Source: RGIG7179 sp051893555 (GTDB taxonomy: Bacteria; Bacillota; Clostridia; Peptostreptococcales; Anaerovoracaceae). From it: 64,000 nucleotides of DNA. Shown here piece by piece: positions 8,595-17,319 of this stretch. The notes beneath the pieces are model-generated. The model was given only the letters and a program-made list of their open reading frames with translations. It searched no databases and had not been told where the DNA came from. The DNA is taken from positions 1 to 64,000 of the forward strand of contig JBJFHL010000019.1 of the NCBI GenBank assembly GCA_051893555.1. Direction: 5' to 3'. Made by a program: the position numbers and the translations under genes. Numbering within the stretch: position 1 is the first letter of the stretch; each line of letters opens with the position of its first letter.

Positions 8595-10012
8595 AAAACA
8601 TCACGGTGAAGGAAATTCTGGATCAGACCGGCGGAAGACTGCTGCAGGGAACCATGGACAGATCTATGCGAGGTGCATGCATCGATTCCAGAGAAGTGAC
8701 AGCCGAAAACGGGTTCTTTCCCATGAAAGGAGCCAGGGCAGACGGACATGATTATCTGACGGATGTGCTGAAAAGAGGATGCCGGCTGCTGGTCATCTCC
8801 GACGAAGAGAAACTGCCGGGCGAGGATGTTTTGGGGGAAATGGGAGTGAAAAAGGATGACATCAGCGTGGTTCTGGTGCCGGACACCCTGCGTGCCCTCC
8901 AGCAGCTGGCGAAGTACTATATTGCGGGTCTGCCGCTGAAAAAGAAGATTGCCGTCACCGGCAGCGTGGGCAAGACCAGTACCCGCGACATGCTCTATTA
9001 TGTGGCGTCCACCCGCTATAAGACGGGAAGAAATCAGAAAAACTACAACAATGAATTCGGTCTGCCGCTGACGATCCTGTCTTTTGATGAGGATCTGGAG
9101 GTTGCTGTGCTGGAAATGGGTATGGACAGCCGGGGTGAGATCGATGTGCTGGCGGATATCGTACGGCCGGATATCGCCGTCATCACCACCATCGGGATCT
9201 CCCATATCGAAAACCTGGGGAGCCGGGAGGGCATCCGCCAGGCGAAAATGGAAGTGACCGGTTACTTCACACCGGCGTCAGTTCTGGTGGTCAACCAGAG
9301 CTGCGATCTGCTGCAGAAGGATATGGTAGCCGGGGATTACCGTGTGGTCACCGTGGGAAATGACGGAAAAAGTGATTTTATCGTATCTAATGTTTGCGAT
9401 TTTGGCGATAAAGGTATAAAATACACATTGGACCGAAATCATAAACAGTATGAAGTAGCGCTTCCGGTACCGGGGGCGCATAATGCCATGAATTCCGCAT
9501 TGGCCATTGCAGTGGGAGAACTTCTGGACATCGGGCCGGAGGAAGCGGTAACCGGTCTGCAGCAGGCGGAGCTGACCGCAAAGCGGCTGAATATCCGGGG
9601 GAAAAACGGCATTAAGGTCATCGACGATACGTACAACGCGGCGCCGGAATCCATGCGGTCTGCCATCAATACGCTCCTTGCCACCAAAGGGATCCGCAAG
9701 GTTGCCATTTTAAGCGACATGAAGGAACTGGGACCGGAAAGCCAGGCCTTCCACCGTCAGGTGGGCGCTTATGCCGGCCAGCACAAGATCGACTTCCTTG
9801 TGACGGTGGGAGATCACGCCAGATATATCGGTCTGGGTGCAGCACCTTATCTTGGGGAGGATCATGTAACGCATTATGACCGCCGGGAGGAACTGGTCCG
9901 GGATCTGGATCAGCTGATTCGTCCGGGTGATGTGGTGCTGGTGAAAGGATCCCGCAGTATGGAGATGGAAAAAGTCGTGAAAAAAATCTTTGAGGAAAAA
10001 GAACAGGAGTAA
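8591..10012 (+). CDS. murF: UDP-N-acetylmuramoyl-tripeptide--D-alanyl-D-alanine ligase MurF
   Basis: MurF attaches D-Ala-D-Ala to complete the UDP-MurNAc-pentapeptide. The 473-residue protein has the P-loop T-G-S-V-G-K-T-S at about 123-130, the conserved N-x-x-N-E-F-G-x-P segment after it, E-M-G-M-D-S-R-G-E-I and the C-terminal D-D-T-Y-N-A-A-P-x-S-M motif. It overlaps murE by four bases and is followed eight bases later by mraY, so the genes are co-transcribed. Confidence 0.96.
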   Translation: MKNITVKEILDQTGGRLLQGTMDRSMRGACIDSREVTAENGFFPMKGARADGHDYLTDVLKRGCRLLVISDEEKLPGEDVLGEMGVKKDDISVVLVPDTLRALQQLAKYYIAGLPLKKKIAVTGSVGKTSTRDMLYYVASTRYKTGRNQKNYNNEFGLPLTILSFDEDLEVAVLEMGMDSRGEIDVLADIVRPDIAVITTIGISHIENLGSREGIRQAKMEVTGYFTPASVLVVNQSCDLLQKDMVAGDYRVVTVGNDGKSDFIVSNVCDFGDKGIKYTLDRNHKQYEVALPVPGAHNAMNSALAIAVGELLDIGPEEAVTGLQQAELTAKRLNIRGKNGIKVIDDTYNAAPESMRSAINTLLATKGIRKVAILSDMKELGPESQAFHRQVGAYAGQHKIDFLVTVGDHARYIGLGAAPYLGEDHVTHYDRREELVRDLDQLIRPGDVVLVKGSRSMEMEKVVKKIFEEKEQE

Positions 10013-10020
10013 GAGAAAAA

Positions 10021-11013
10021 ATGTATACACCCCTTATTTTTGCACTATTTACGTTAGTCATTGCGTGGGTGATCAGCGGGTTTACCACAGGGAAGCTGAT
10101 CCCCTTTCTGAAAAAGAAGCAGTTTCAGCAGTATGTCCGGGAAGAGGGGCCGCAGTCACATCTGAAAAAAACGGGAACGCCAAGCATGGGCGGCATCGCC
10201 ATCATCACCGGTGCAGTGATTTCCGCACTGCTGGTGAATCTGGCCAACGGGACCCTGACCCACCAGACACTGGTTCCCATGATCGTCATGGTGCTTTTCG
10301 CCCTGATCGGCTTCATTGACGACTATGAAAAAGCAATCAAAAAAAATAATCTGGGACTGAACCCGAAACAGAAGATTATCATGCAGCTGGCATTTTCCCT
10401 GGCCTTCGCTGTGTATGCCGCATATTTTTCCGGCGGCATGGCAGGCGGCGGTACAGAGGTCTGGATCCCGCTGTTTGACGTATATGTGGATTTCGGCTGG
10501 CTCTATGTGCCGTTTATCGTTTTCGTCATGGTTGCCATGAGCAATGCGGTGAACCTGACCGACGGTCTGGATGGCCTTGCCTCCGGCGTGACCACGCTGG
10601 TCGCCTTCTTCATGGTGATTGGCGGAACGGTCTTTGGCTTCAACGGGGAAGTGCTGTTCTTCGGTGGTATCGCCGGTGGCTGTCTGGGATTTCTCATGTA
10701 TAACCGGAATCCGGCGAAGATCTTCATGGGAGATACCGGCTCCATGGCGCTGGGCGGTGCCCTTGCTGCCGGTGCCGTCATGATGAAAATGGAATTTTTA
10801 CTGGCCGTTGCAGGGCTGATCTATGTGATGGAGGCGCTGTCGGTAGTCATTCAGGTGGCTGTATTCAAAAAAACCGGCAAGCGGGTGTTCAAGATGGCGC
10901 CGCTGCACCATCATTTCGAGCTCTGTGGCATGGATGAGCGGAAAGTAGTGGCCATGTTCTGGGGACTGACGCTTCTCTTTTGCCTGCTGGCCATCCTGAT
11001 TATGAACATTTAA
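10021..11013 (+). CDS. mraY: phospho-MurNAc-pentapeptide transferase MraY
   Basis: MraY makes lipid I by moving phospho-MurNAc-pentapeptide onto undecaprenyl phosphate in the inner leaflet. The 330-residue protein has about ten membrane helices. Family hallmarks are G-T-P-S-M-G-G, the paired aspartates D100-D101 followed by a cytoplasmic K-N-N-L-G-L loop, N-L-T-D-G-L-D-G-L-A and P-L-H-H-H-F-E near the C-terminus. The ribosome binding site is modest. It sits between murF and murD as usual. Confidence 0.97.
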   Translation: MYTPLIFALFTLVIAWVISGFTTGKLIPFLKKKQFQQYVREEGPQSHLKKTGTPSMGGIAIITGAVISALLVNLANGTLTHQTLVPMIVMVLFALIGFIDDYEKAIKKNNLGLNPKQKIIMQLAFSLAFAVYAAYFSGGMAGGGTEVWIPLFDVYVDFGWLYVPFIVFVMVAMSNAVNLTDGLDGLASGVTTLVAFFMVIGGTVFGFNGEVLFFGGIAGGCLGFLMYNRNPAKIFMGDTGSMALGGALAAGAVMMKMEFLLAVAGLIYVMEALSVVIQVAVFKKTGKRVFKMAPLHHHFELCGMDERKVVAMFWGLTLLFCLLAILIMNI

Positions 11014-11049
11014 TTTGAAATACGATTTTAGAAAGTTGAGGTGATTCGG

Positions 11050-12450
11050 ATGGAAAACATGAATATAAAGAACATAAAAGGAAAACACGTGCTGGTGGTC
11101 GGCCTGGGGAAATCCGGCATCGCGGCCGTTCAGGCCATGCTGAAGCTGGGCGCGGAGGTTTCCGTGCAGGATTCCAAGTCGCCGGACCAGGTGGACGGAC
11201 AGCTGATCAACTTCCTGACCGGTTCTCTGGGAGGAGAAAATCTGGGGCTGTATCTGGGTACTGTGCCGGAGGATATGAGCCAGTTTGACATGATGATCCT
11301 GAGCCCGGGCGTCAATCCGGAGCTGCCGTTCATCCGGGAAGCGGAAGAAGAAGGGGTGGAAATCATCGGGGAACTGGAAATCGCCTACCGGATCGCCCGG
11401 GGCCATTTCGTCGCCATTACGGGAACCAATGGAAAAACCACTACCACCACGCTGACCGGAGAAATCTTTAAAGCCTCCGGACGCAGCACCCATGTGGTGG
11501 GTAACATCGGTGTCGCGGTGATTTCCAAAGCACTGGATGCAGATGAAGATGACTGGCTGGTGACCGAGACCAGCAGCTTCCAGCTGCAGACCACCCGATA
11601 TTTTAAGCCAGTGGTTTCCGCCATCCTGAATCTGACGCCGGATCATCTGAACCGCCATCATACCATGGAAGGTTACGGAGAAGCCAAGGCAAAGGTGTTC
11701 GCCAATCAGGACGCTTCCGGCTACTGCGTGCTGAATTACGATGACAAGCAGTGCTATGCTCTGGCAGAGCAGTATGGCTGCAAGGCGAAGATCGTTCCGT
11801 TCAGCCGGCGGGAGGAACTGGAGTTTGGTGCCTTCGTGAAGGACGGATGGCTGGTTCTGAAGAATGAGGCGGGTGAGCTGGTCACCTTCTGCCGTGCGGA
11901 TGAACTGCATATCATCGGCGGCCACAATGTGGAAAACGCCCTGGCCGCGGCGGCCATCTGCTATTTCGCCGGCATTGAGCCGGACGTGATTGCCAAGACC
12001 CTGCGGGAATTCGGCGGCGTGGCTCACAGAATCGAGTTCTCCGGCGAAATCAACGGTGTAAAGTATTATAACGATTCCAAGGGGACCAACGTGGATGCCA
12101 CGGTGACCGCCCTGCGGGCAATTGAAAAGAATATCATACTCATTGCAGGGGGCGACGGCAAGGGCCAGACCTTTGATGAACTGATCCGCCAGTTCCACGG
12201 CAGTGTGAAGCATATGATCCTGCTGGGCAGAGACGGCAAGCTGATTGCAGAAGCCGCTGACCGGTGCGGATTCAAAGACTATTCCTACGCGAAGGATATG
12301 AATGAATGCGTACGCAGAGCCAGTGAAATGGCCGTGCCGGGAGATACGGTGCTCCTGTCTCCGGCCTGTGCAAGCTGGGATATGTATGACAATTTCGAGC
12401 AGCGGGGCGATCACTTCAAAGACTGTGTCGCCCATCTGGGTTCCTGGTAA
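11050..12450 (+). CDS. murD: UDP-N-acetylmuramoyl-L-alanine--D-glutamate ligase MurD
   Basis: MurD adds D-glutamate to UDP-MurNAc-L-Ala. The N-terminal domain has the G-x-G-K-S-G-x-A nucleotide-fold motif near residues 18-25; the P-loop T-G-T-N-G-K-T-T is at about 124-131 and N-L-T-P-D-H-L-N-R-H marks the central domain. The ATG at 11050 is preferred because an AGGTGA box lies seven bases upstream; an in-frame GTG at 11041 would add three residues but has a worse site. ftsW starts 17 bases behind the stop. Confidence 0.95.
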   Translation: MENMNIKNIKGKHVLVVGLGKSGIAAVQAMLKLGAEVSVQDSKSPDQVDGQLINFLTGSLGGENLGLYLGTVPEDMSQFDMMILSPGVNPELPFIREAEEEGVEIIGELEIAYRIARGHFVAITGTNGKTTTTTLTGEIFKASGRSTHVVGNIGVAVISKALDADEDDWLVTETSSFQLQTTRYFKPVVSAILNLTPDHLNRHHTMEGYGEAKAKVFANQDASGYCVLNYDDKQCYALAEQYGCKAKIVPFSRREELEFGAFVKDGWLVLKNEAGELVTFCRADELHIIGGHNVENALAAAAICYFAGIEPDVIAKTLREFGGVAHRIEFSGEINGVKYYNDSKGTNVDATVTALRAIEKNIILIAGGDGKGQTFDELIRQFHGSVKHMILLGRDGKLIAEAADRCGFKDYSYAKDMNECVRRASEMAVPGDTVLLSPACASWDMYDNFEQRGDHFKDCVAHLGSW

Positions 12451-12466
12451 AAGGCAGGTTTCTTTC

Positions 12467-13711
12467 ATGAAAAAACGTCGTTCAGACAGAACAACAACTT
12501 CATATGCATACGGGCAGAGCACCAGCACACTGCACAGCGATGCATCGCTGCAGGGCGGGGCTGCTGCCCTGCAGACGAGAAGGACAGAGGGATCCCACGG
12601 AGGAAAGCCGGCGGTGCATTCCGGTGACTTCATCATCATGGGTCTGGTGGCTGTTCTGGTGATTTTCGGCACGGTGATGATCTTCAGCGCCAGCTATTAT
12701 GCGGCCATCGCCGAAAGCGGGGATCCGTATGCCTACCTGAAAAAGCAGTTGATCTGGGTTGCCATCGGTACGGTGCTCCTGTGGATCTGCTATAAGATTG
12801 ATTACCACGTCTGGGGAAAGCTGTATCTGATCGCATTTCTGGCAGGACTGATCCTGCTGCTGCTGATCTTTACGCCTCTGGGTATCACAGATATGGGCGC
12901 CACCCGGTGGCTGGGTGTGCCGGGTGTACCTTTCACCATTATGCCCGGTGAATGCGCCAAGGTGGCAGTCATCATTTTTACAGCCGGGTTCCTGGATCGG
13001 AATCCGCGGATTATCGAGAACTTCTGGCGCGGTCTGCTGCCGGTTTTGGCGGTGGCGGTGCTGTATTTCGGACTGATCATGTGTCAGCCTAACATGTCCA
13101 CCGGTATGACCCTGTGCATCATCGTGGGCGGTATGGTTCTCATTGCAGGTGCCAAGTGGAAGCATATCGGCATGCTGTTTCTGACGGCGGTGGCCGGCGG
13201 TATGATGCTGATCTTCGTGGATGAAGGAGGATACCGGTATCGGCGTATGCTCAGCTTCCTGGATCCGTTTGCGGATATGCTGGGAGACGGCTGGCAAGTG
13301 GTGCAGTCGCTGCTGGCGCTGGGCACCGGTGGTCTGACCGGACTGGGGCTGGGAAACAGTATCCAGAAAAACCTGTATCTCCCGGAGCCGATGAATGACT
13401 TTATTCTTGCCATCATCGGAGAAGAACTGGGCTTTGTCGGCATACTGGCTCTGATGATTGTTTACCTGATCCTCATCTGGCGGGGCTGTCATGTGGCCAT
13501 GAATGCGCCGGACTTCCTGGGCATGATGCTGGCAGGAGGCATTACCATCATGATCGGTGTGCAGGTGGCCATCAATGTGGCGGTTGTCACCTCTTCCATG
13601 CCGCCGACGGGCATTATCCTGCCGTTCATCAGCTACGGAGGAAACGCTCTGATGCTGTTCATGGCGTCGGTGGGAATCTTGCTTAATGTATCACGACATT
13701 CGGACCTGTAA
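12467..13711 (+). CDS. ftsW: septal peptidoglycan polymerase FtsW (SEDS family)
   Basis: This SEDS glycosyltransferase polymerises lipid II and partners with the division PBP encoded at 4981. The 414-residue protein has an unusually long charged cytoplasmic N-terminus (about 55 residues), then about ten membrane helices. The conserved extracellular loop P-E-P-M-N-D-F contains D311, at the position of the essential aspartate of FtsW/RodA. The motif I-G-E-E-L-G-F-V-G and the late P-F-I-S-Y-G-G motif are intact. The start at ATG 12467 was chosen for its position just after murD; the frame stays open upstream inside murD. SpoVE would look the same. Confidence 0.95.
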   Translation: MKKRRSDRTTTSYAYGQSTSTLHSDASLQGGAAALQTRRTEGSHGGKPAVHSGDFIIMGLVAVLVIFGTVMIFSASYYAAIAESGDPYAYLKKQLIWVAIGTVLLWICYKIDYHVWGKLYLIAFLAGLILLLLIFTPLGITDMGATRWLGVPGVPFTIMPGECAKVAVIIFTAGFLDRNPRIIENFWRGLLPVLAVAVLYFGLIMCQPNMSTGMTLCIIVGGMVLIAGAKWKHIGMLFLTAVAGGMMLIFVDEGGYRYRRMLSFLDPFADMLGDGWQVVQSLLALGTGGLTGLGLGNSIQKNLYLPEPMNDFILAIIGEELGFVGILALMIVYLILIWRGCHVAMNAPDFLGMMLAGGITIMIGVQVAINVAVVTSSMPPTGIILPFISYGGNALMLFMASVGILLNVSRHSDL

Positions 13712-13756
13712 TCGAGGTATCGACTGCGGATTTTGCAAAGTGAAGAAGGAGTAATT

Positions 13757-14857
13757 ATGCGAGTTATCGTTACAGGCGGCGGCACCGGCGGTCATATTTA
13801 TCCTGCCATTGCCATCGCCGATAAAATCAGAGAAATGGAGCCGGATTCCGAGATCCTCTATATCGGAAACGAAACCGGGCTGGAAAAGGAAATCGTGCCG
13901 AAGGCAGGCTACGATTTCGAAATGGTCACAGCCATGTGGCTGGACCGAAGCCATCTGATCAAAATCTTCAAGACCGGCTGGGGCGTGCTGAAGGGCACGG
14001 CAGAGGCCCGGCGGATTATGAAACGGTTCCGTCCGGATGTGGTCATCGGTACGGGCGGCTATGTATGTGTGCCGGTGCTTCTGGCAGGACACCAGTTCGG
14101 TGCCCGGACGTACTTGCACGAGCAGAATGCCTATCCGGGGGTGGCGAACCGGTTCCTGGAACGGTATGTGAAACATATTTTTCTCGGCTTTCCCGATGCG
14201 GCGAAGTATTTCAAAGAACCGGAAAAGCTGGTGGATGCGGGAAATCCGGTCCGCCGCAGCTTCTTTCAGCTGACCCGGGAAGAGGCGCGCCGGAAGCTGG
14301 GATTTCCGCAGGACGCATTCATTATTTTGTCCTTCGGCGGCAGCCTGGGAGCGGAAAAGATCAATGAAGTGGCTTTCGATCTGATGGAAGCGGTCAACGG
14401 ACAGGAAAAGGTCATGCTCATCTTCGGTACCGGGAAGTGGTATTATGAAGCCACGCTGGAGAAGGCCAGAGAGAAGAATATCCGGATCCGTGAGAATATC
14501 CTGATCCGGGACTATATTGATCCCATGGACCAGTATCTGGCTGCCTGCGATGTGGTCATCAGCCGTTCCGGCGCCCTGTCTGTGGCGGAAACCACGGTCT
14601 GCGGCAAGGCCAGCGTGCTGATCCCGTCTCCCAATGTAACGGGGAACCACCAGTATTACAATGCGAAAGCCGTGGCCGACCGGGGCGGCGCCATCCTGAT
14701 GGAAGAAAAGGATCTGACCTCCGAGAAGCTCATCGAAGAGGTGCTGCATCTGAAAAACCATCCGGAGGATCTGGCCGCCATGAGCCGCGCCAGCCGGGCC
14801 TGCGCACCGGACCGGGCACTGGATATTATCTACGACACGATCCGAAAAGAGATTTAA
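13757..14857 (+). CDS. murG: lipid II synthase MurG (UDP-GlcNAc transferase)
   Basis: MurG adds GlcNAc to lipid I to form lipid II at the inner membrane face. The 366-residue GT-B enzyme has the N-terminal G-G-G-T-G-G-H loop at residues 7-13, H-E-Q-N-A-x-P-G in the middle, and C-terminal nucleotide-sugar motifs including S-F-G-G-S-L-G-A and R-S-G-A-L-S-V-A-E. The ATG at 13757 follows a GAAGGAG ribosome binding site. A strong terminator follows, so murG ends the first dcw transcription unit. Confidence 0.97.
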   Translation: MRVIVTGGGTGGHIYPAIAIADKIREMEPDSEILYIGNETGLEKEIVPKAGYDFEMVTAMWLDRSHLIKIFKTGWGVLKGTAEARRIMKRFRPDVVIGTGGYVCVPVLLAGHQFGARTYLHEQNAYPGVANRFLERYVKHIFLGFPDAAKYFKEPEKLVDAGNPVRRSFFQLTREEARRKLGFPQDAFIILSFGGSLGAEKINEVAFDLMEAVNGQEKVMLIFGTGKWYYEATLEKAREKNIRIRENILIRDYIDPMDQYLAACDVVISRSGALSVAETTVCGKASVLIPSPNVTGNHQYYNAKAVADRGGAILMEEKDLTSEKLIEEVLHLKNHPEDLAAMSRASRACAPDRALDIIYDTIRKEI

Positions 14858-14876
14858 ATGAAAGAGCAGAAAAAAG

Positions 14877-14921
14877 CGCTGGAGTGATGGATATTCCGTC
14901 ATTTCAGCGTTTTGTTTTTTT
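14877..14921 (+). terminator. strong terminator after murG
   Basis: CGCTGGAGTGATGG (14877-14890) and CCGTCATTTCAGCG (14896-14909) form a 14-bp stem with a few G-U pairs and a five-base loop, followed by TTTTGTTTTTTT. It separates mraZ-murG from murA-ftsQ-ftsZ. Confidence 0.88.
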
Positions 14922-14955
14922 GATGGAGCCCCTCACGCCTATTCAGTTTGCTGTA

Positions 14956-15134
14956 CCTAACTCGACAATATCAAGTGGTTTATGCCTCAAAAACACGTAT
15001 TTTCGTTGCATATATTTCCAATTTCGGCGGGTTTGCAGGCTTTTTTGGCGTTTTTCCGGGCAAAATCCGCAATTTTTACGTGCATTTCGCGAAAAACTCT
15101 TTCATATTGTCGGGTTTGTTCGGACTAACCGAAC
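14956..15134 (+). repeat. structured intergenic repeat, copy 1
   Basis: Nested inverted arms enclose about 158 bp. The outer arm AACTCGACAATAT (14959-14971) pairs with ATATTGTCGGGTT (15104-15116) over 13 positions with one G-U. The inner arm CACGTA (within 14990-14999) pairs with TACGTG (15077-15082). Inside, GGCGGGTTTGC (15026) pairs with GCAAAATCCGC (15060). CCTAAC at 14956 and ACTAAC at 15124 flank it, and a small GTTCGG/CCGAAC hairpin lies at the right end. The outer and inner arms and their spacing match the element at 36299. No convincing gene lies in this 346-bp gap between murG and murA, and I see no clear promoter in it. Confidence 0.8.
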
Positions 15135-15203
15135 GCCGGAAAGGGGAGTCACCTGAACGGACTGCACTGCATACTATGACAGTAAATGCAGGAGGTGTTT
15201 TGA

Positions 15204-16568
15204 TTGGAAAGTTACCATATACGGGGTGGAACCCCGCTGCACGGTGAGTACCAGGTGAAGGGGGCGAAGAACGCAGCGCTGCCGATCCTGGCGGCGGCTC
15301 TGTGCAAAGGCGGCATTCATGAAATATACGGATGCCCTGACATCAATGACGTGTCCATCATGATGGGAATTCTGGAGGCGTTGGGTGCAGATTGCAGAAG
15401 AGAAGGAAACTGTCTGGTGGTGGACAGCCGGCAGCTGACCTCTGCAGCGGTGCCGCGGCAGCTCATGTCTATGCTCCGGTCTTCGGTGTTTCTGATGGGG
15501 AGTCTTCTGATGCGGACCGGAGAGGCGGCGATTTACCGGCCGGGCGGCTGTAATATCGGCAGCCGGCCTATAGACATACATATGGATGGACTGCGCCATC
15601 TGGGATATACCGTAACGGAAGATGAAGAAAAAGTGGTCTGCAGCGGCCGCTGCCGGGGAGGAAGATATGTGCTTCCGTATCCCAGCGTAGGGGCTACCGA
15701 GAATCTTATGATGGCTGCGCTTTCGGGAGAGGGACTTACGGTGCTGGAAAACTGCGCCATCGAACCGGAGATCCTCGATCTGCAGGGGTTCCTGCGGACC
15801 TGCGGCTTTCATGTATATGGTGCCGGGACCGGAACGATCGCTGTGCTGGGAGGAAAGGGAACTTCGGATGCCATGTACTTTCTCATGGAAGACCGCATCG
15901 AAGCTGCCACCTATCTGATGGCACTGGCGGGTACCGGAGGGGAAGGCATTCTTACCGGGATTCGAAGTGGACTGCTGGGATCCGTGCTGCAGATTCTGGA
16001 GAATATGGGCTGCCGTATCCACAGCTTCCAGGACCGGATTGAACTGGCCGCGCCGGAACGGCTCAGAAGCCCGGGCATGGTTTCCACTGCACCGTATCCC
16101 GGTTTTCCTACCGATTGTCAGCCACAGCTGATGACGCTGGCTGCCTGTGCCGCCGGAGAGACACGAATCTGTGAAGAAATTTTTGAAAACCGTTTTTCCC
16201 ATAAAAAAGAACTGATGAAAATGGGAGCGAATATTGAAACATGCGGGAAAAATGCTATAATAAAAGGGATAGGCAGACTACATGGTGCGGAAGTTTGCGC
16301 GCAGGACCTGCGAGGCGGCGCGGCACTGGTCCTTGCCGGCCTCACGGCAGAGGAGAAAACGGTCGTAACAGGGATACATCATATTGAGAGAGGATATGAG
16401 GCGCTGGAGGAAGGAATCCGGCGGCTGGGAGGAAACATTGAAAAGAAAAACGAGAGAGAAACGAAAGAAACGGAAAAGTCCGCTGCTGAAGCTGGCTGTA
16501 TTTTTGCTGATCACGGGGGCGGCACTTGCGTTCCTGTCCTCTCCCATGTTTCAAATCGCCGATTATGA
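15204..16568 (+). CDS. murA: UDP-N-acetylglucosamine 1-carboxyvinyltransferase MurA
   Basis: MurA transfers enolpyruvate from PEP to UDP-GlcNAc, the first committed wall step and the target of fosfomycin. The substrate motif G-A-K-N-A-A-L-P is at about residues 20-27. The reactive cysteine C116 lies in P-G-G-C-N-I-G-S-R-P, so the enzyme should be fosfomycin-sensitive. The start is TTG at 15204, seven bases after GGAGGT. Homology ends near residue 417, at the usual family length. A further ~37 residues run to the stop at 16566 and overlap ftsQ in another frame, so the C-terminal tail is unlikely to be conserved. Confidence 0.93.
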   Translation: MESYHIRGGTPLHGEYQVKGAKNAALPILAAALCKGGIHEIYGCPDINDVSIMMGILEALGADCRREGNCLVVDSRQLTSAAVPRQLMSMLRSSVFLMGSLLMRTGEAAIYRPGGCNIGSRPIDIHMDGLRHLGYTVTEDEEKVVCSGRCRGGRYVLPYPSVGATENLMMAALSGEGLTVLENCAIEPEILDLQGFLRTCGFHVYGAGTGTIAVLGGKGTSDAMYFLMEDRIEAATYLMALAGTGGEGILTGIRSGLLGSVLQILENMGCRIHSFQDRIELAAPERLRSPGMVSTAPYPGFPTDCQPQLMTLAACAAGETRICEEIFENRFSHKKELMKMGANIETCGKNAIIKGIGRLHGAEVCAQDLRGGAALVLAGLTAEEKTVVTGIHHIERGYEALEEGIRRLGGNIEKKNERETKETEKSAAEAGCIFADHGGGTCVPVLSHVSNRRL

Positions 16569-17184
16569 GGTGGAGGGAAACAGCTATTACTCGGATGAAG
16601 AAATTCTGGTCATGGGCGGATGTAAGACCGGAAACAATATTTTCTGGAAAGCCGGGTTAGCAGATATTCAGCAGAGACTGTCCAGGGATGCCTACATGCA
16701 GGAAGTGACCGTGCGCCGGTCTCTTCCTGATACCGTGGTCATCGAGATCAAAGAGCGAAGGCAGACGGCAGCCATCGTTTACGGCGAAAAATATGTGGTC
16801 ATTGACGGAGAGGGAATCGTGCTCCGAAAAACCAGTGTGGAACCGAAAATACCTGTCATCAAGGGTCTGACCATTAGCAAACTGACGGTGGGGGAACCCA
16901 TTGAGGCAGAAGAAAAGGTTCTGCTGCGGCAGACGCTGGAAATGCTTTCCTCCATGGAGAAAGGAGACATGTTCTTCAAAAAGGTGGAACTGTCTAAGGT
17001 CCAGATCCGTGCCTATGTCTATGACAGCCTGATCTGCCAGGGCACTCCGGAGCATCTGATGGATGCCATGGATTCGGGCAAGCTGCAGTTGGTCATTCAG
17101 GAACTTGGTGAAAGGGAAATTGAGCGGGGTACCATTCAGGTCAGCGGCGGAGATTATATTTCCTTCACGCCAAAGATCGATTAA
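16438..17184 (+). CDS. ftsQ: cell division protein FtsQ/DivIB
   Basis: This bitopic division protein has a very basic N-terminus, a transmembrane helix (about residues 18-36), a POTRA-type domain beginning F-Q-I-A-D-Y-E-V-E-G-N-x-Y-Y and the FtsQ beta domain to about residue 230. It joins FtsL and DivIC in activating septal synthesis. The start is uncertain. TTG at 16438 has an ideal GGGAGG box five bases upstream and gives 248 residues; an in-frame ATG at 16396 or another start at 16384 would lengthen it. Whichever is used, the gene starts inside murA and overlaps it by at least 131 bases out of frame. Confidence 0.85.
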   Translation: MKRKTREKRKKRKSPLLKLAVFLLITGAALAFLSSPMFQIADYEVEGNSYYSDEEILVMGGCKTGNNIFWKAGLADIQQRLSRDAYMQEVTVRRSLPDTVVIEIKERRQTAAIVYGEKYVVIDGEGIVLRKTSVEPKIPVIKGLTISKLTVGEPIEAEEKVLLRQTLEMLSSMEKGDMFFKKVELSKVQIRAYVYDSLICQGTPEHLMDAMDSGKLQLVIQELGEREIERGTIQVSGGDYISFTPKID

Positions 17185-17319
17185 ATCGATGGATCCGAAA
17201 AAACTGCGAAAAAACGTAAGCAATCCTGCAATTTTTACAAGAAAAAAAGGTGCATTTCCTGCAGATATATGATACAATATTCATATTATAGGGTATTTAC
17301 CGAGGAGGATAAAATCAGC

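Noticed and set aside
14884..15156. 90-codon frame across structured repeat copy 1
   Set aside because: It starts within the murG terminator stem and crosses the inverted arms. Copy 2 does not keep the frame, so it is not coding.
17235..17278. Dedicated ftsZ promoter
   Set aside because: TACAAT at 17273 lacks a good -35 at proper spacing, so ftsZ is left in the murA-ftsQ unit.
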